NCBI GenBank assembly: GCA_017353825.1
Contig: JAFMSC010000010.1
Location: forward strand, 1 to 23,850
From: Hyphomicrobiaceae bacterium
GTDB taxonomy: Bacteria > Pseudomonadota > Alphaproteobacteria > Rhizobiales > Hyphomicrobiaceae
Direction: 5' to 3'
DNA: 23,850 nucleotides
Shown: positions 23,778 to 23,850 of the stretch, piece by piece
Layout of the letters: each line of letters starts with the position of its first letter
How positions within the stretch are numbered: position 1 is the first letter of the stretch
Translations under genes and position numbers: made by a program
Notes under the pieces: model-generated
Seen by the model: only the letters and a program-made list of their open reading frames with translations
What the model was told of the DNA's origin: nothing
The model's database searches: none

Positions 23778-23850
23778 CGGCATTCGCACCCGCATGCGCC
23801 CCCGGGATGTGGCTACCGGCATGGGCTCCCGGCATGGGCTCCCGGCATGG
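23778..23850. repeat. 13-bp tandem repeat, five units plus a partial, running off the edge
   Basis: Units of CGGCATGGGCTCC: 23778-23790, 23791-23803 and 23804-23816 (diverged), 23817-23829 and 23830-23842 (identical), partial to 23850. Same unit length as the arrays at 1-60 and 4561-4612. Confidence 0.85.

Larger units (their letters stand above)
23066..23850. other. non-coding edge region rich in tandem arrays and palindromes
   Basis: No convincing gene. Besides the operator and the arrays listed separately, it holds perfect palindromes TGCATTGCAATGCA (23348-23361), TTGTGT-A-ACACAA (23483-23495) and CGTTGCAACG (23576-23585). These could be operators for a gene outside the window or simply decayed sequence. 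Confidence 0.5.

Overview
The window is high-GC bacterial chromosome with strong G/C preference at codon third positions. The gene set (dapD and dapE close together, a COG4091-type SAF dehydrogenase, a YkuD protein with an SSGC motif, an oxc/frc/fhs oxalate cluster) fits an alphaproteobacterium, probably Hyphomicrobiales. That placement is inferred from gene content and protein character, not from a marker gene.

Layout. 0-4.5 kb holds an AraC-family activator whose start codon lies in a 13-bp tandem repeat, an exported L,D-transpeptidase, an AMP nucleosidase on the minus strand and a divergent two-domain VOC protein. 4.5-7.0 kb is an accessory, decaying stretch. It contains a 13-bp minisatellite, at least four copies of a dispersed repeat in both orientations, one small two-helix membrane protein between two copies, and a broken DUF6915 gene whose 3' end has been inverted in place. 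7.0-10.85 kb is a minus-strand block: dapD, a two-helix membrane protein, dapE (4-base overlap) and a DUF4336 protein. dapD and dapE catalyse two steps of meso-diaminopimelate/lysine synthesis. 10.9-15.7 kb holds a secreted SGNH hydrolase, a small coiled-coil membrane protein, then a plus-strand run of COG4091 dehydrogenase, Sir2 deacylase and a PEP-mutase/isocitrate-lyase superfamily enzyme. Small palindromes with GGTGTC/GACACC arms are scattered here, and two lie inside coding sequence.

16.1-23.1 kb is a complete oxalate-degradation cluster on the minus strand. In transcription order it is: FCD-type GntR regulator, oxalyl-CoA decarboxylase (oxc), formyl-CoA:oxalate CoA-transferase (frc), a stand-alone formyltransferase resembling the N-terminal hydrolase domain of 10-formyl-THF dehydrogenase, and formate-THF ligase (fhs). 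Frc charges oxalate with CoA from formyl-CoA, Oxc decarboxylates oxalyl-CoA to formyl-CoA, and Fhs captures the released formate as 10-formyl-THF. The formyltransferase between Frc and Fhs has no assigned step and is the most interesting protein in the window. A perfect TGGTATACCA palindrome upstream of the regulator is the likely operator.

23.1-23.85 kb has no convincing gene but several unrelated tandem arrays with 12-, 9- and 13-bp units.

Nothing here is clearly a new defence or mobile system. The best leads are the formyltransferase, the microinversion, the dispersed repeat family, the gene-invading palindromes and the repeated use of 13-bp minisatellites.
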